Part shown: positions 18,406 to 26,822 of the stretch, piece after piece
Numbering within the stretch: position 1 is the stretch's first letter
Layout: each line of letters starts with the position of its first letter
Assembly: GCA_963205495.1 (NCBI GenBank)
Contig: CAUJIN010000034.1
Coordinates: 203,987-267,986 of the forward strand
Length of the DNA stretch: 64,000 bases
Direction: 5' to 3'
DNA from: Pseudomonadota bacterium
GTDB taxonomy: Bacteria > Pseudomonadota > Gammaproteobacteria > Xanthomonadales > Xanthomonadaceae
Made by a program: the position numbers and the translations under genes
Notes under the pieces: model-generated
What the model was told of the DNA's origin: nothing
Seen by the model: the letters and a program-made list of their open reading frames with translations, nothing else
Databases searched by the model: none

Positions 18406-20484
18406 CTACTGGTTGAAATCGAACTTCATCTCGCGCTCGGGCGGGGCGAGGAAGTTGCCGTACACGTACTGGACGTTGCTGGTGAAAAGGATGGTCATGC
18501 TGCCCGCATCCTGTGCACCTTCGGCGATGGTCTTGCGGCCGAGCTGGGCGGCGCGGTCGGTGATTTCCCGCACCTTGGCCTGACTTTCCGGATTGCGGCT
18601 GAGGTCCTCGATCAGGCTGTGGTCGATGCCCAGATAGTCGGCGGGTACATGGCTGAGCAGCTGGAAGGAGTTGAGCCCCAGGCCGAACTGCTCAAGGCAC
18701 AGGCCGCAGCCCATGGTGGAGAGCGCGGCGTGCAGGTCCTGCACGGCCTTGAGGTTGGTGAAGGCCTTGGATTCGGGCAGGCAGAGCACCAGGTTTTCGG
18801 CGGGTACGTCGGCCTGTTTGAGATTGGCACCGATCCAGGCGGCCAGTTTCGGGTCCTGCAGGCTTTCGACGGTGACCTTGACGAAGAGCCGGGTATTGCG
18901 GCCGCTGCGACGGCGCTGGGCGATGGCGGCGATGGCGCGCTGGAGCACCCAGCGGTCGATGCGCGCCATCATGCCGTGCTCTTCGGCGATGCCCATGAAC
19001 ACGCTGGGCGAGACGATGTCGCCGTTGGGGCCGGTCAGGCGCAGCAGCACCTGATAGGTTTCCTCGGGGTCGCCGGTGAGATGGATGATGGGCTGGAAGA
19101 AGGGCACGAAGCCTTCGCCCTTGAGCGCGCCTTCCATGTGCGCGACCCACTGCGCGATGCGCTCTTCCTCGGCGCGGTCGCGGGCGGCGGGATCGAAGAC
19201 CAGGCAGCGGTTGCCGCCTTCGGCCTGGGCCGACTGCAGTTGGCTGACGGCCTTGTTGAGCACCTGCTGGGCGCTGGCGATCTTCTGGCCGATCTGCACG
19301 CCGCCGATGCTCAGCGAGGCGTTGAGCGAGTGTTCGCCGATGTCGAGGATGGTGTTTTCGAACGATTCACGCAGCACCTTGGCCAGATCGCGCGTCTGCG
19401 TGTGGCTGGAGCCGCGCAAAAGGACCGCGAAACCGTGGTCGCTGAAGCGGGCGGCGAGGGCGCTGTCGGGAAGCTGGGGCGAGATGCGTTCGGCGGTGCG
19501 CTTGAGCAGGGCGTCGGCGTTGGCCACGCCGACCGCGCCGGTCAGTTTGCCGTAGTTGTCCAGCTCCATCAGCAGCAGGGCCTGATCCGAAGCGCCCTCG
19601 GCAGCCGCTGCGATCATCACGTCGAGTTCGCCGAGGAAGTGCTGGCGGTTGTAGAAGCCGGTGGTCTGGTCGCGCTGGCGCAGTGCGTCCAGCTCCCTGA
19701 CCATTTCCGCGTCCATGAGCTGCGGGCGCATCACGATCTGGATGCAGGGCTCGCCCTCGTAACTGGCCTGGGTGAACTCCATCAGGGCGTCGAAGGTTTC
19801 GCCGTCGGCACGCCGCGCCTTGAGCTCCAGATCCTTCGGCGGCGGCTCGCCACGGCTGAGGTCCTTGAGCAGGAGCTTGAACCGGTCCGCGTGCTCGGGT
19901 CCGACCATGTCGAGCAGCGGCAGGCCTTCGATTTCCTCGAAACTCTCGTAGCCGAACATCTCCAGGTACGCCTGGTTGGCGCGGATGTGCATGCCTTCAT
20001 GCACATAGGCGATGGGATCGCGCGAGGAAGCGATGAGGGCGTCGCAGCGGCGCTCGGTTTCGCGCAGCGAGGCCTCCAGCCTGCGCACCGTGCGGCGACG
20101 CTCGGAGATGCGCGCCTCGCGTTCGATCACGTATTGCAGGAACTTGGCCCGGCCGCGCAGGGTGAAAGCACGCGCGCCAGAGGAGAGGACGTCGTTCACG
20201 CTGGCCTCGTCGAGCTGGTCGAGCAGGGCGATCAGCACCACGTCCTTGCCGCTGGCCTGCGCTGCCTCGGCCACTGACTTGAACGGAATGGTCTTGGCCG
20301 TGTAACTGGCCAGGATGATCTCGCTGCCGGTATTGGCCAGCGCCGCTTCCAGCTCGGCCAGCGACTCCGGGCGGCTCGGGCGCACCGGAATGCCGCCGTT
20401 GCGCAGCAGGCTGATGCTGTGCTCGGCGTCGTCGATCCTGTCGTCGACGAGCAGGAGGCGGATGACGGGTTGCTGCTTGGCCAT
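18406..20484 (-). CDS. fimX: FimX-like REC-PAS-GGDEF(degenerate)-EAL(degenerate) protein
   Basis: MAKQQPVIRLLLVDDRIDDAEHSISLLRNGG; PAS region; GGDEF position reads FSDHGF; EAL position reads YQVLLRLTGPNGD. Confidence 0.72.
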   Translation of the reverse strand: MAKQQPVIRLLLVDDRIDDAEHSISLLRNGGIPVRPSRPESLAELEAALANTGSEIILASYTAKTIPFKSVAEAAQASGKDVVLIALLDQLDEASVNDVLSSGARAFTLRGRAKFLQYVIEREARISERRRTVRRLEASLRETERRCDALIASSRDPIAYVHEGMHIRANQAYLEMFGYESFEEIEGLPLLDMVGPEHADRFKLLLKDLSRGEPPPKDLELKARRADGETFDALMEFTQASYEGEPCIQIVMRPQLMDAEMVRELDALRQRDQTTGFYNRQHFLGELDVMIAAAAEGASDQALLLMELDNYGKLTGAVGVANADALLKRTAERISPQLPDSALAARFSDHGFAVLLRGSSHTQTRDLAKVLRESFENTILDIGEHSLNASLSIGGVQIGQKIASAQQVLNKAVSQLQSAQAEGGNRCLVFDPAARDRAEEERIAQWVAHMEGALKGEGFVPFFQPIIHLTGDPEETYQVLLRLTGPNGDIVSPSVFMGIAEEHGMMARIDRWVLQRAIAAIAQRRRSGRNTRLFVKVTVESLQDPKLAAWIGANLKQADVPAENLVLCLPESKAFTNLKAVQDLHAALSTMGCGLCLEQFGLGLNSFQLLSHVPADYLGIDHSLIEDLSRNPESQAKVREITDRAAQLGRKTIAEGAQDAGSMTILFTSNVQYVYGNFLAPPEREMKFDFNQ

Positions 20485-20551
20485 GGAGAGCTGCTTGGTG
20501 AATTCGTCGGATGTTTTTACACGCTCGTCGGACAATGTCCAGCGCCGGGCG

Positions 20552-21565
20552 TCATGAAGTGCCGGAAAGCGGCAGTTTTGCGGGTGCGCCTTGCACTTCC
20601 CGGACCAGTCGCGGCAGGAGATAGCCCGGCAGGCGCGCGCGCAGGGTTTCGTACAGCGCCAGGGCGTCCGCCTCGGGAACTTCGAAGTGCGCGGTGCCGG
20701 CAACGCGGTCGAGCTGGTGCAGGTAGTAGGGTTGCACGCCGATCTCGAACAGCTTCTCCGAAAGCGCGACCAGCGTCTCGGCGCGGTCATTCACCCCGCG
20801 AAGCAGCACCGACTGGTTGTAGAGCCGCACCCGACGCGCGGCCAGCGCGGCGCAGGCTTCGGCCACCGAATCGTCCAGCTCCTGCGCGTGGTTGGCGTGG
20901 ATCACCATGACGGCGGGCCAGGGCAGGGAATCCAGCCAGTCCAGCAGCGCCGCGTCCACCCGCGCCGGCAGCACGACCGGCAGGCGAGAGTGGATGCGCA
21001 GCCGGCGCAGGTGCGGCGCGGCGCGCAGTGCGTCGGTGAGTTCGGCCAGTTTTGCGGTGGAGAGCGAAAGCGGATCTCCGCCGCTGAGCAGCACCTCGTC
21101 GATGTCGGTGTTGGCCAGAAGGTGCTCGATCGCGGCGCGCCAGCCGTTCGCCGCCGCGGTTTCCTCGCCGTAGGGAAAGTGGCGACGGAAGCAGTAGCGG
21201 CAGTTGACCGCGCAGCTTCCGGTCGCAACCAGGAGCGCGCGGCCCTCGTACTTGTGCAGCAGGCCGCGGGTTTCGCGCGCGGCAAGATCGCCCACCGCAT
21301 CGGTGAGGAAGCCGGGGACGTAGCGGGTTTCCTCGTCCAGCGGCAGCACCTGGCGCAGCAGTGGATCGTCCGGGTCGCCGCGCCGCATCCGCGCCACGAA
21401 GGCGCGCGGCACGCGCAGCGGGAATCCTGCCGCATCGGCCGGCACGCGGTGGGAAAGGTGTTCCAGGCCCAGTTCGGCCAGCAGTTCGCGCGGGCAGGTG
21501 ATGGCGTCGCGGTAGTCTTTCCGCCAGTCGGATGGCTGCGCGAGACGGGTGGATGCAGGTATCAT
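20552..21565 (-). CDS. epmB: EF-P beta-lysylation protein EpmB (KamA-family radical SAM)
   Basis: [15 protein letters not shown] radical SAM motif; [13 protein letters not shown]; divergent from efp; alternative start at 21583. Confidence 0.9.
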   Translation of the reverse strand: MIPASTRLAQPSDWRKDYRDAITCPRELLAELGLEHLSHRVPADAAGFPLRVPRAFVARMRRGDPDDPLLRQVLPLDEETRYVPGFLTDAVGDLAARETRGLLHKYEGRALLVATGSCAVNCRYCFRRHFPYGEETAAANGWRAAIEHLLANTDIDEVLLSGGDPLSLSTAKLAELTDALRAAPHLRRLRIHSRLPVVLPARVDAALLDWLDSLPWPAVMVIHANHAQELDDSVAEACAALAARRVRLYNQSVLLRGVNDRAETLVALSEKLFEIGVQPYYLHQLDRVAGTAHFEVPEADALALYETLRARLPGYLLPRLVREVQGAPAKLPLSGTS

Positions 21566-21643
21566 GGCGTGCTCGGTCGGCATGATGCCGACTTTTCTTT
21601 CCCCCATTGTAGCCGCGCGCGCGGCAGGAACCGGAGTCCGCCT

Positions 21644-22210
21644 ATGGCCACCCTCGGCATGAACGACGTCAAGAACGGCTTGAAGATCATCGTGGACGGC
21701 CACCCGTGCGTGATCGTGGATACCGACTTCATCAAGCCCGGCAAGGGTCAGGCCTTCACCCGCGTGAAGTACCGCAACATCAAGACCGGCCGCGTGGGCG
21801 AGGTGACGATGAAGTCCACCGATTCGGTGGAGTCGGCGGATGTGGTCGATACCGACATGCAGTATCTCTTCAGCGACGGCGAGTTCTGGCACTTCATGCA
21901 GCCGGACACCTTCGAGCAGCACACTGCCGATGCCAACGCCATGGGTGACACCGGGCAGTGGCTCAAGGGCGAGGAAGAGTGCGTGGTGACGCTCTGGAAC
22001 GGCGTGCCGATCGCGGTGGCGGCGCCCAATTTCGTCGAACTCAAGATCGTCGAGACCGATCCGGGTCTGCGCGGCGATACCTCCGGCGGCGGCGGCAAGC
22101 CGGCCAAGCTGGAAACCGGCGCGGTGGTGCGCGTGCCTCTGTTCGTGGGGCAGGACGAGGTCATCCGCGTCGATACCCGCACCGGCGAATACGTCAGCCG
22201 GGTCAAGTGA
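21644..22210 (+). CDS. efp: Elongation factor P
   Basis: [21 protein letters not shown]; three-domain EF-P length (188 aa). Confidence 0.95.
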   Translation: MATLGMNDVKNGLKIIVDGHPCVIVDTDFIKPGKGQAFTRVKYRNIKTGRVGEVTMKSTDSVESADVVDTDMQYLFSDGEFWHFMQPDTFEQHTADANAMGDTGQWLKGEEECVVTLWNGVPIAVAAPNFVELKIVETDPGLRGDTSGGGGKPAKLETGAVVRVPLFVGQDEVIRVDTRTGEYVSRVK

Positions 22211-22270
22211 TCGACCTTCCGGTCCGGGGCTGAGGTTCCGGATCGGGCTGTGTCGGCGCAAGGCTTTCCG

Positions 22271-23605
22271 ATGAATCCGCGATCCTGCGATCTCCTGATC
22301 GAAGCCGGCTGGGTGATTCCGGTCGAACCGCACGGCGTGGTGCTGGAAAACCACGCCGTGGCGGTGGACGAGGGGCGCATCCTGGACCTGCTGCCGATCG
22401 CCGAGGCGCGTTTGCGCTATGCGCCGCGCGAGCGGGTGGAACTGCCGCAGAGTGCGCTCTTTCCCGGGCTGGTCAACGCCCACACGCACAACCCGATGAC
22501 CCTGATGCGCGGGGTCGCCAACGATCTTCCCCTGATGCAGTGGCTCAAGGGCCACATCTGGCCGATCGAGGCCGCCGTGCTGGGGCCGCGCTTCTGCGCC
22601 GACGGCGCCGAGCTGGCGGTGGCCGAGATGCTGCGCGGCGGCACCACCTGCTGCAACGAAAACTATTTCTTTCCCGATGCGATCGGCGCGGTCTACGCCC
22701 GCCTGGGTTTCCGCTGCCGTCTGGGCCTGCCGGTGATCGAGTTCCCCACGCCTTGGGCGCGCACCCGGGACGAATACTTCGACAAGGCCGCCGAAGTCCA
22801 CGACGCTTTCCTCGGGCATCCGCGGGTGTCGACCGCGTTCGCGCCGCACGCTCCCTACACGGTGAGCGATGCGAGCTTCGAACGCATCCGGATGCTCTCC
22901 GACCAGTTCGAGATCCCGGTGCACTGCCATGTGCACGAAACCGCGCGCGAAGTGGAGGATTCCCTGCGCGAGCACGGCCAGCGCCCGCTGTCGCGCCTGC
23001 AGCGGTTGGGGCTGGTGAACCGCCACCTGATCGCGGTGCACATGACCCAGCTCACCGAGGCGGAAATCGCGCTGTGCGCGGCAGAAGGGGTTTCCGTGGT
23101 GCACTGCCCGGAATCCAACCTCAAGCTCGCCTCCGGCTTCGCCCCGGTCGAAGCGCTGCGCCGCGCCGGGGCCAACGTGGCGCTGGGCACCGACGGCTGC
23201 GCCAGCAACAATGACCTGGACATGATCGGCGAGATGCGCAGCGCGGCGCTCCTGGCCAAGGCCGTGGCGCAGGATGCCGCCGCGGTCGATGCCGCCAGCG
23301 CCCTGCGCATGGCCACGCTGGATGCGGCCCAGGCGCTGGATCTGGATGGCGAAATCGGCTCGATCGAGCCGGGCAAGCAGGCCGACCTGGCCGCAATGCG
23401 TTTCGACGACCCGGAAACCCAGCCGCTCTACGACCCCATCGCCCAGCTCGTCTACGCCGGCGCACGCCAGCAGGTGCACTGGGTCTGGATCGCGGGCGAA
23501 GCCAAGCTGCGCGAGCGCGAGCTGACTGGCATGGACCTGCCCGGAATCCTTGCGCGCGCGCGCGAGTGGCGCGAGCGCATCGTGCGCCTGCCGCGACCGG
23601 CCTGA
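22271..23605 (+). CDS. mtaD: TRZ/ATZ-family amidohydrolase (MTA/SAH deaminase-like)
   Basis: ALFPGLVNAHTHNPMTLMRGVANDLPLMQWL; HCHVHETAREV; GTDGCASNNDLDM. Confidence 0.85.
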   Translation: MNPRSCDLLIEAGWVIPVEPHGVVLENHAVAVDEGRILDLLPIAEARLRYAPRERVELPQSALFPGLVNAHTHNPMTLMRGVANDLPLMQWLKGHIWPIEAAVLGPRFCADGAELAVAEMLRGGTTCCNENYFFPDAIGAVYARLGFRCRLGLPVIEFPTPWARTRDEYFDKAAEVHDAFLGHPRVSTAFAPHAPYTVSDASFERIRMLSDQFEIPVHCHVHETAREVEDSLREHGQRPLSRLQRLGLVNRHLIAVHMTQLTEAEIALCAAEGVSVVHCPESNLKLASGFAPVEALRRAGANVALGTDGCASNNDLDMIGEMRSAALLAKAVAQDAAAVDAASALRMATLDAAQALDLDGEIGSIEPGKQADLAAMRFDDPETQPLYDPIAQLVYAGARQQVHWVWIAGEAKLRERELTGMDLPGILARAREWRERIVRLPRPA

Positions 23606-23702
23606 TGGACGCACGGGCCTTGCGCCTGCCGTCGCGCGGCGGCCGTTCCATCGCGCGATCCGCCGGCGCCTGTCCCGGGTGCCGCGTTCTGCGGGAGATT
23701 GA

Positions 23703-24380
23703 ATGAACACGATTGCGCCGCTGGTGCTGTTCGACCTGGACGGAACCCTGGTGGATTCGGTCGGCGACCTGGGCGCCGCGCTCAACGACGTGCGCGCCAG
23801 TCTCGGCCTTGCGCCGGTCACGCTGGAACGGGTTCGCACCGCCATTTCCTCCGGCGCCCGCGCCATCCTGGGGCAGGGCCTGCCGGAACTGGTCGAGTCC
23901 GAGCGCGAGGCGCAACGCGAGGCCTTTCTGGACTGCTATCGCGCGCGCATCGGCGAGAACGACCGCCTGTTTCCCGGCATCGCCGAGGTGCTGGTTTCGA
24001 TCGAGGCCGCCGGCTCGCGCTGGGGCGTGGTGACCAACAAGCGCGAGGACCTGGCGCGGCGCGTGGTCGAACGGCTCGCCCTCGACTCCCGCTGCGCGAT
24101 CCTGATCGGAGGCGACACCCTGGCGCGCTGCAAGCCCGATCCGCTGCCGGTGGCCACGGCCTGCCAGCGGCTGGGCGTGCCGGTCGATCATGCGGTCTTT
24201 GCCGGCGACGATCGCCGCGACATCGAAGCCGGGCGTGGCGCAGGCACGCGAACCATCGCGGTGCGCTGGGGTTTCCACGCCGATGCGGACGATCCGTCCC
24301 GATGGGGGGCCGATGTCGTGGTCGAGTACCCGCTCGACCTCCTGGGCAAAGGCGTGCTGGACGCGGGTGCGCGGCCGTGA
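23703..24380 (+). CDS. gph: HAD-family phosphatase (phosphoglycolate phosphatase/MupP-like)
   Basis: LVLFDLDGTLVDSVGDL; GVVTNKR; CKPDPLP; AGDDRRDIEAGRGAG. Confidence 0.85.
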   Translation: MNTIAPLVLFDLDGTLVDSVGDLGAALNDVRASLGLAPVTLERVRTAISSGARAILGQGLPELVESEREAQREAFLDCYRARIGENDRLFPGIAEVLVSIEAAGSRWGVVTNKREDLARRVVERLALDSRCAILIGGDTLARCKPDPLPVATACQRLGVPVDHAVFAGDDRRDIEAGRGAGTRTIAVRWGFHADADDPSRWGADVVVEYPLDLLGKGVLDAGARP

Positions 24381-25174
24381 ACGCGCCTCGGACCCCGCTG
24401 GACGAAGAAAGCCGCAGCCATCTGGACAAATGGCTGGCGCGCGAACCGGAAATGGAAACCGCGCGTCTTTTTCTCGGCGCCGAGCGGCCGCTGGCCGAGC
24501 TCTGGGGCACGGTGCTGGACGAATGGCTCGACGCCTGCTTCGGCCTGTCCGATCCTGGCGTGGCGCGGATCAAGCTGGCCTGGTGGGGCGAGGCGCTCGG
24601 GCAGGCCCACGCCGAATCCGCCCATCCCCTGGTGCGCGCCTTCGCGCTCGCCGGCGGCGCTGCGGTCGGGGTCGAAGCCTGGGCGCGCGCGACGCAGGCG
24701 GCGCTGGAGCTTGCGGATTCCGAAGGATTGCCGGCCGATGCGGCGGCGCTGCTCGCATCGCGCATGGAGCTGGCACGCGCGCTGGCGCGGATCGAGGCGC
24801 TGCTTTGGCCGCAGGCGGCCCAGGCCGATGCCGCCGCGCTGGCGCGTTCGCTGGTGCTCTGGCAGTGGCGCCACCACCGCGCCGGTGACGAACCGCGGCC
24901 GGACTGGCTGCCGCTCCAGCTCCTGGCACGCTCTGGCCTGCGGGCGCAGGAGGTCTACGCACGCCCCGGAGAATCCTCCTTTGCGGCATTGCGGTCGGAT
25001 CTGGCCGCGGCGCTGCTCGGGGGGGCGTGCGCGGCTGCCGGCGCGCGGCTGCGGCGGATGCGCACCCGGCTCGATGCGCTGGCGCTGCACCGGCTCCGTG
25101 CCGGGCGCGATCCGGCCTTTCCCGCGAGCGGCCTGCGCGTGCTGTGGCGATGCTGGCGCGCGGCGCGGGGCTGA
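24377..25174 (+). CDS. Squalene/phytoene synthase-family-like protein, probably catalytically degenerate
   Basis: GTG start overlapping the gph stop (GTGA); LSDPGVARIKLAWWGEALGQ resembles the family core; no DDxxD motifs seen. Confidence 0.6.
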   Translation: MNAPRTPLDEESRSHLDKWLAREPEMETARLFLGAERPLAELWGTVLDEWLDACFGLSDPGVARIKLAWWGEALGQAHAESAHPLVRAFALAGGAAVGVEAWARATQAALELADSEGLPADAAALLASRMELARALARIEALLWPQAAQADAAALARSLVLWQWRHHRAGDEPRPDWLPLQLLARSGLRAQEVYARPGESSFAALRSDLAAALLGGACAAAGARLRRMRTRLDALALHRLRAGRDPAFPASGLRVLWRCWRAARG

Positions 25175-25190
25175 GCTTGCCCGCGTGGTG

Positions 25191-25253
25191 GGATGCTGCA
25201 TCCAGAACCGCGAAGCTCGGGTTCATGCGAGCTTACGCCCCGCTGCAGCATCC
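25191..25253. repeat. Nested inverted repeat upstream of folE2
   Basis: Outer arms GGATGCTGCA (25191-25200)/TGCAGCATCC (25244-25253); inner arms AAGCTCG (25213-25219)/CGAGCTT (25228-25234). Confidence 0.75.
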
Positions 25254-25286
25254 TTGCTCGTTCGACTGGAACCGTGACCTTTCGCC

Positions 25287-26246
25287 ATGACCGACTTCCT
25301 GCCGCCCAGTGATGCGCCCGATGCCCTCGCCGACGAGGTGGCTCGGATCCATTCCGCGCGGTTCGCGCCGCTGGATCAGGTCGGCATGCGCGGCATCGAG
25401 ATGCCGGTGCGCGTGCTTCTGGCCGAAGGTCCTGCGCTCTTGCCGGCGCGCGTCGCGGTTGGTGTGAACCTGCACGACCCGACCGCGCGCGGCATCCACA
25501 TGTCGCGCCTGTACCGCCTGTGCGACGCGCATCTGTCCGCGCCCGAGGCGCTGGATCTGCGCAGGTTGAAGCGGCTGCTGGACGCCCTGCTGGAGTCCCA
25601 CGAGGGGCTGTCGAGCGCCGCGCGGCTGACGGTCGGGTTCTCCCTGCCGCTGCGCCGCGAGGCCCTGCTCAGCGGTCTTTCGGGCTGGCGCCAGTATCCG
25701 GTGCGGATCGAGGCCGGATTGCGCGAGGGGCGCTGGCACTGCGCGCTGTGCGTGGATGTCCTTTATTCGAGCACCTGCCCCGGATCGGCCGCGATGGCGC
25801 GCCAGGTCGTGGCGCAGCGATTCGGCGAACGCTTCGGTCGCGGCGCCGTGGACGCGGCCGAGGTGGCGCGCTGGCTGGAATCTCCCGAAGGTGGCTCGGC
25901 CACGCCGCACGCGCAGCGTTCGCGGGCGCGAATCGAGGTGCGGCTGCCTCCGGAACCGGAAGAAACCGTCCTGCCGATGGCGCGCCTGATCGACGCGGCC
26001 GAACGCGCGCTGGCCACGCCGGTGCAGGCGGCGGTGAAGCGGGTGGACGAACAGGAATTCGCCCGCCTCAACGGCGCCCATCCGATGTATTGCGAGGACG
26101 CCGCGCGCCGGCTGGCCGCGGCGCTGGACGCGCTGCCCTGGATTGCCGACTACGCGATCGAGGCCGCGCATCTGGAAAGCCTGCACCCGCACGATGCGGT
26201 CGCGCGGGTGACCAAGGGCGTTCCGGGCGGGCTGGAATTCCGCTGA
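25287..26246 (+). CDS. folE2: GTP cyclohydrolase FolE2 (GCYH-IB)
   Basis: VGMRGIEMPVRV; YSSTCPGSAAMARQ; TPHAQRSRARIEV; NGAHPMYCEDAARRL. Confidence 0.9.
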   Translation: MTDFLPPSDAPDALADEVARIHSARFAPLDQVGMRGIEMPVRVLLAEGPALLPARVAVGVNLHDPTARGIHMSRLYRLCDAHLSAPEALDLRRLKRLLDALLESHEGLSSAARLTVGFSLPLRREALLSGLSGWRQYPVRIEAGLREGRWHCALCVDVLYSSTCPGSAAMARQVVAQRFGERFGRGAVDAAEVARWLESPEGGSATPHAQRSRARIEVRLPPEPEETVLPMARLIDAAERALATPVQAAVKRVDEQEFARLNGAHPMYCEDAARRLAAALDALPWIADYAIEAAHLESLHPHDAVARVTKGVPGGLEFR

Positions 26247-26267
26247 GGAAAGCGCGCCGCGAAGGCC

Positions 26268-26822
26268 TCAGCTCTTCGGCGGCGGCGCCGGCTCGGACTT
26301 GGGTGCCGGACGCACGAGGATCGGCGCGCGGAAGCCCCAGCCGCCGTAGTAGCCGGGCCAGAACGGATCCTGGAAGTAGATGGGATCCTGCGGCAGGCGT
26401 TCGGGCCAAAGATAGATCACCTCGGCATCCAGACGCGGATAGCGGTAGTCGAAATCGCCGATGCGGCGGGTTTCGAAGTCGACGATGCGGCCGGTGATGG
26501 TGACATCGCGCTCGCTGGTGAAGATCGCCGGGTCGTAGAAGCCGCTGCGGCAGGCGATGAAGCGCCCGAGGCTGTGGTCGGCCGAGGGCACCGGACGGGC
26601 GCTGGAGCCCAGCTCGCGCGCGAGGATCTCGAAGCAGGTCCGCTGCGGCGAGGGCGCGACTTGGATGATGCGCCCGCCCCAGCGCACCGGATCGCCGGCG
26701 CGGCCCTCGATGGCGCTCTGTTCGGGGGCCGTGGCCGCGAACTCTCCGCGCAGCGGTTTGGGCGCGGTCGCGCAGCCGGCCAGCGCGGCGGACAGGACGA
26801 ACAGGAACACGGTGCGGTTCAT
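26268..26822 (-). CDS. slp: Slp-family outer-membrane lipoprotein
   Basis: Lipobox LSAALAGC; RWGGRIIQVAPSPQRTCFEILARELGSSARP. Confidence 0.82.
   Translation of the reverse strand: MNRTVFLFVLSAALAGCATAPKPLRGEFAATAPEQSAIEGRAGDPVRWGGRIIQVAPSPQRTCFEILARELGSSARPVPSADHSLGRFIACRSGFYDPAIFTSERDVTITGRIVDFETRRIGDFDYRYPRLDAEVIYLWPERLPQDPIYFQDPFWPGYYGGWGFRAPILVRPAPKSEPAPPPKS

Noticed and set aside
18163-20277. 704-aa plus-strand ORF
   Set aside because: Antisense shadow of the fimX-like gene; no domains.
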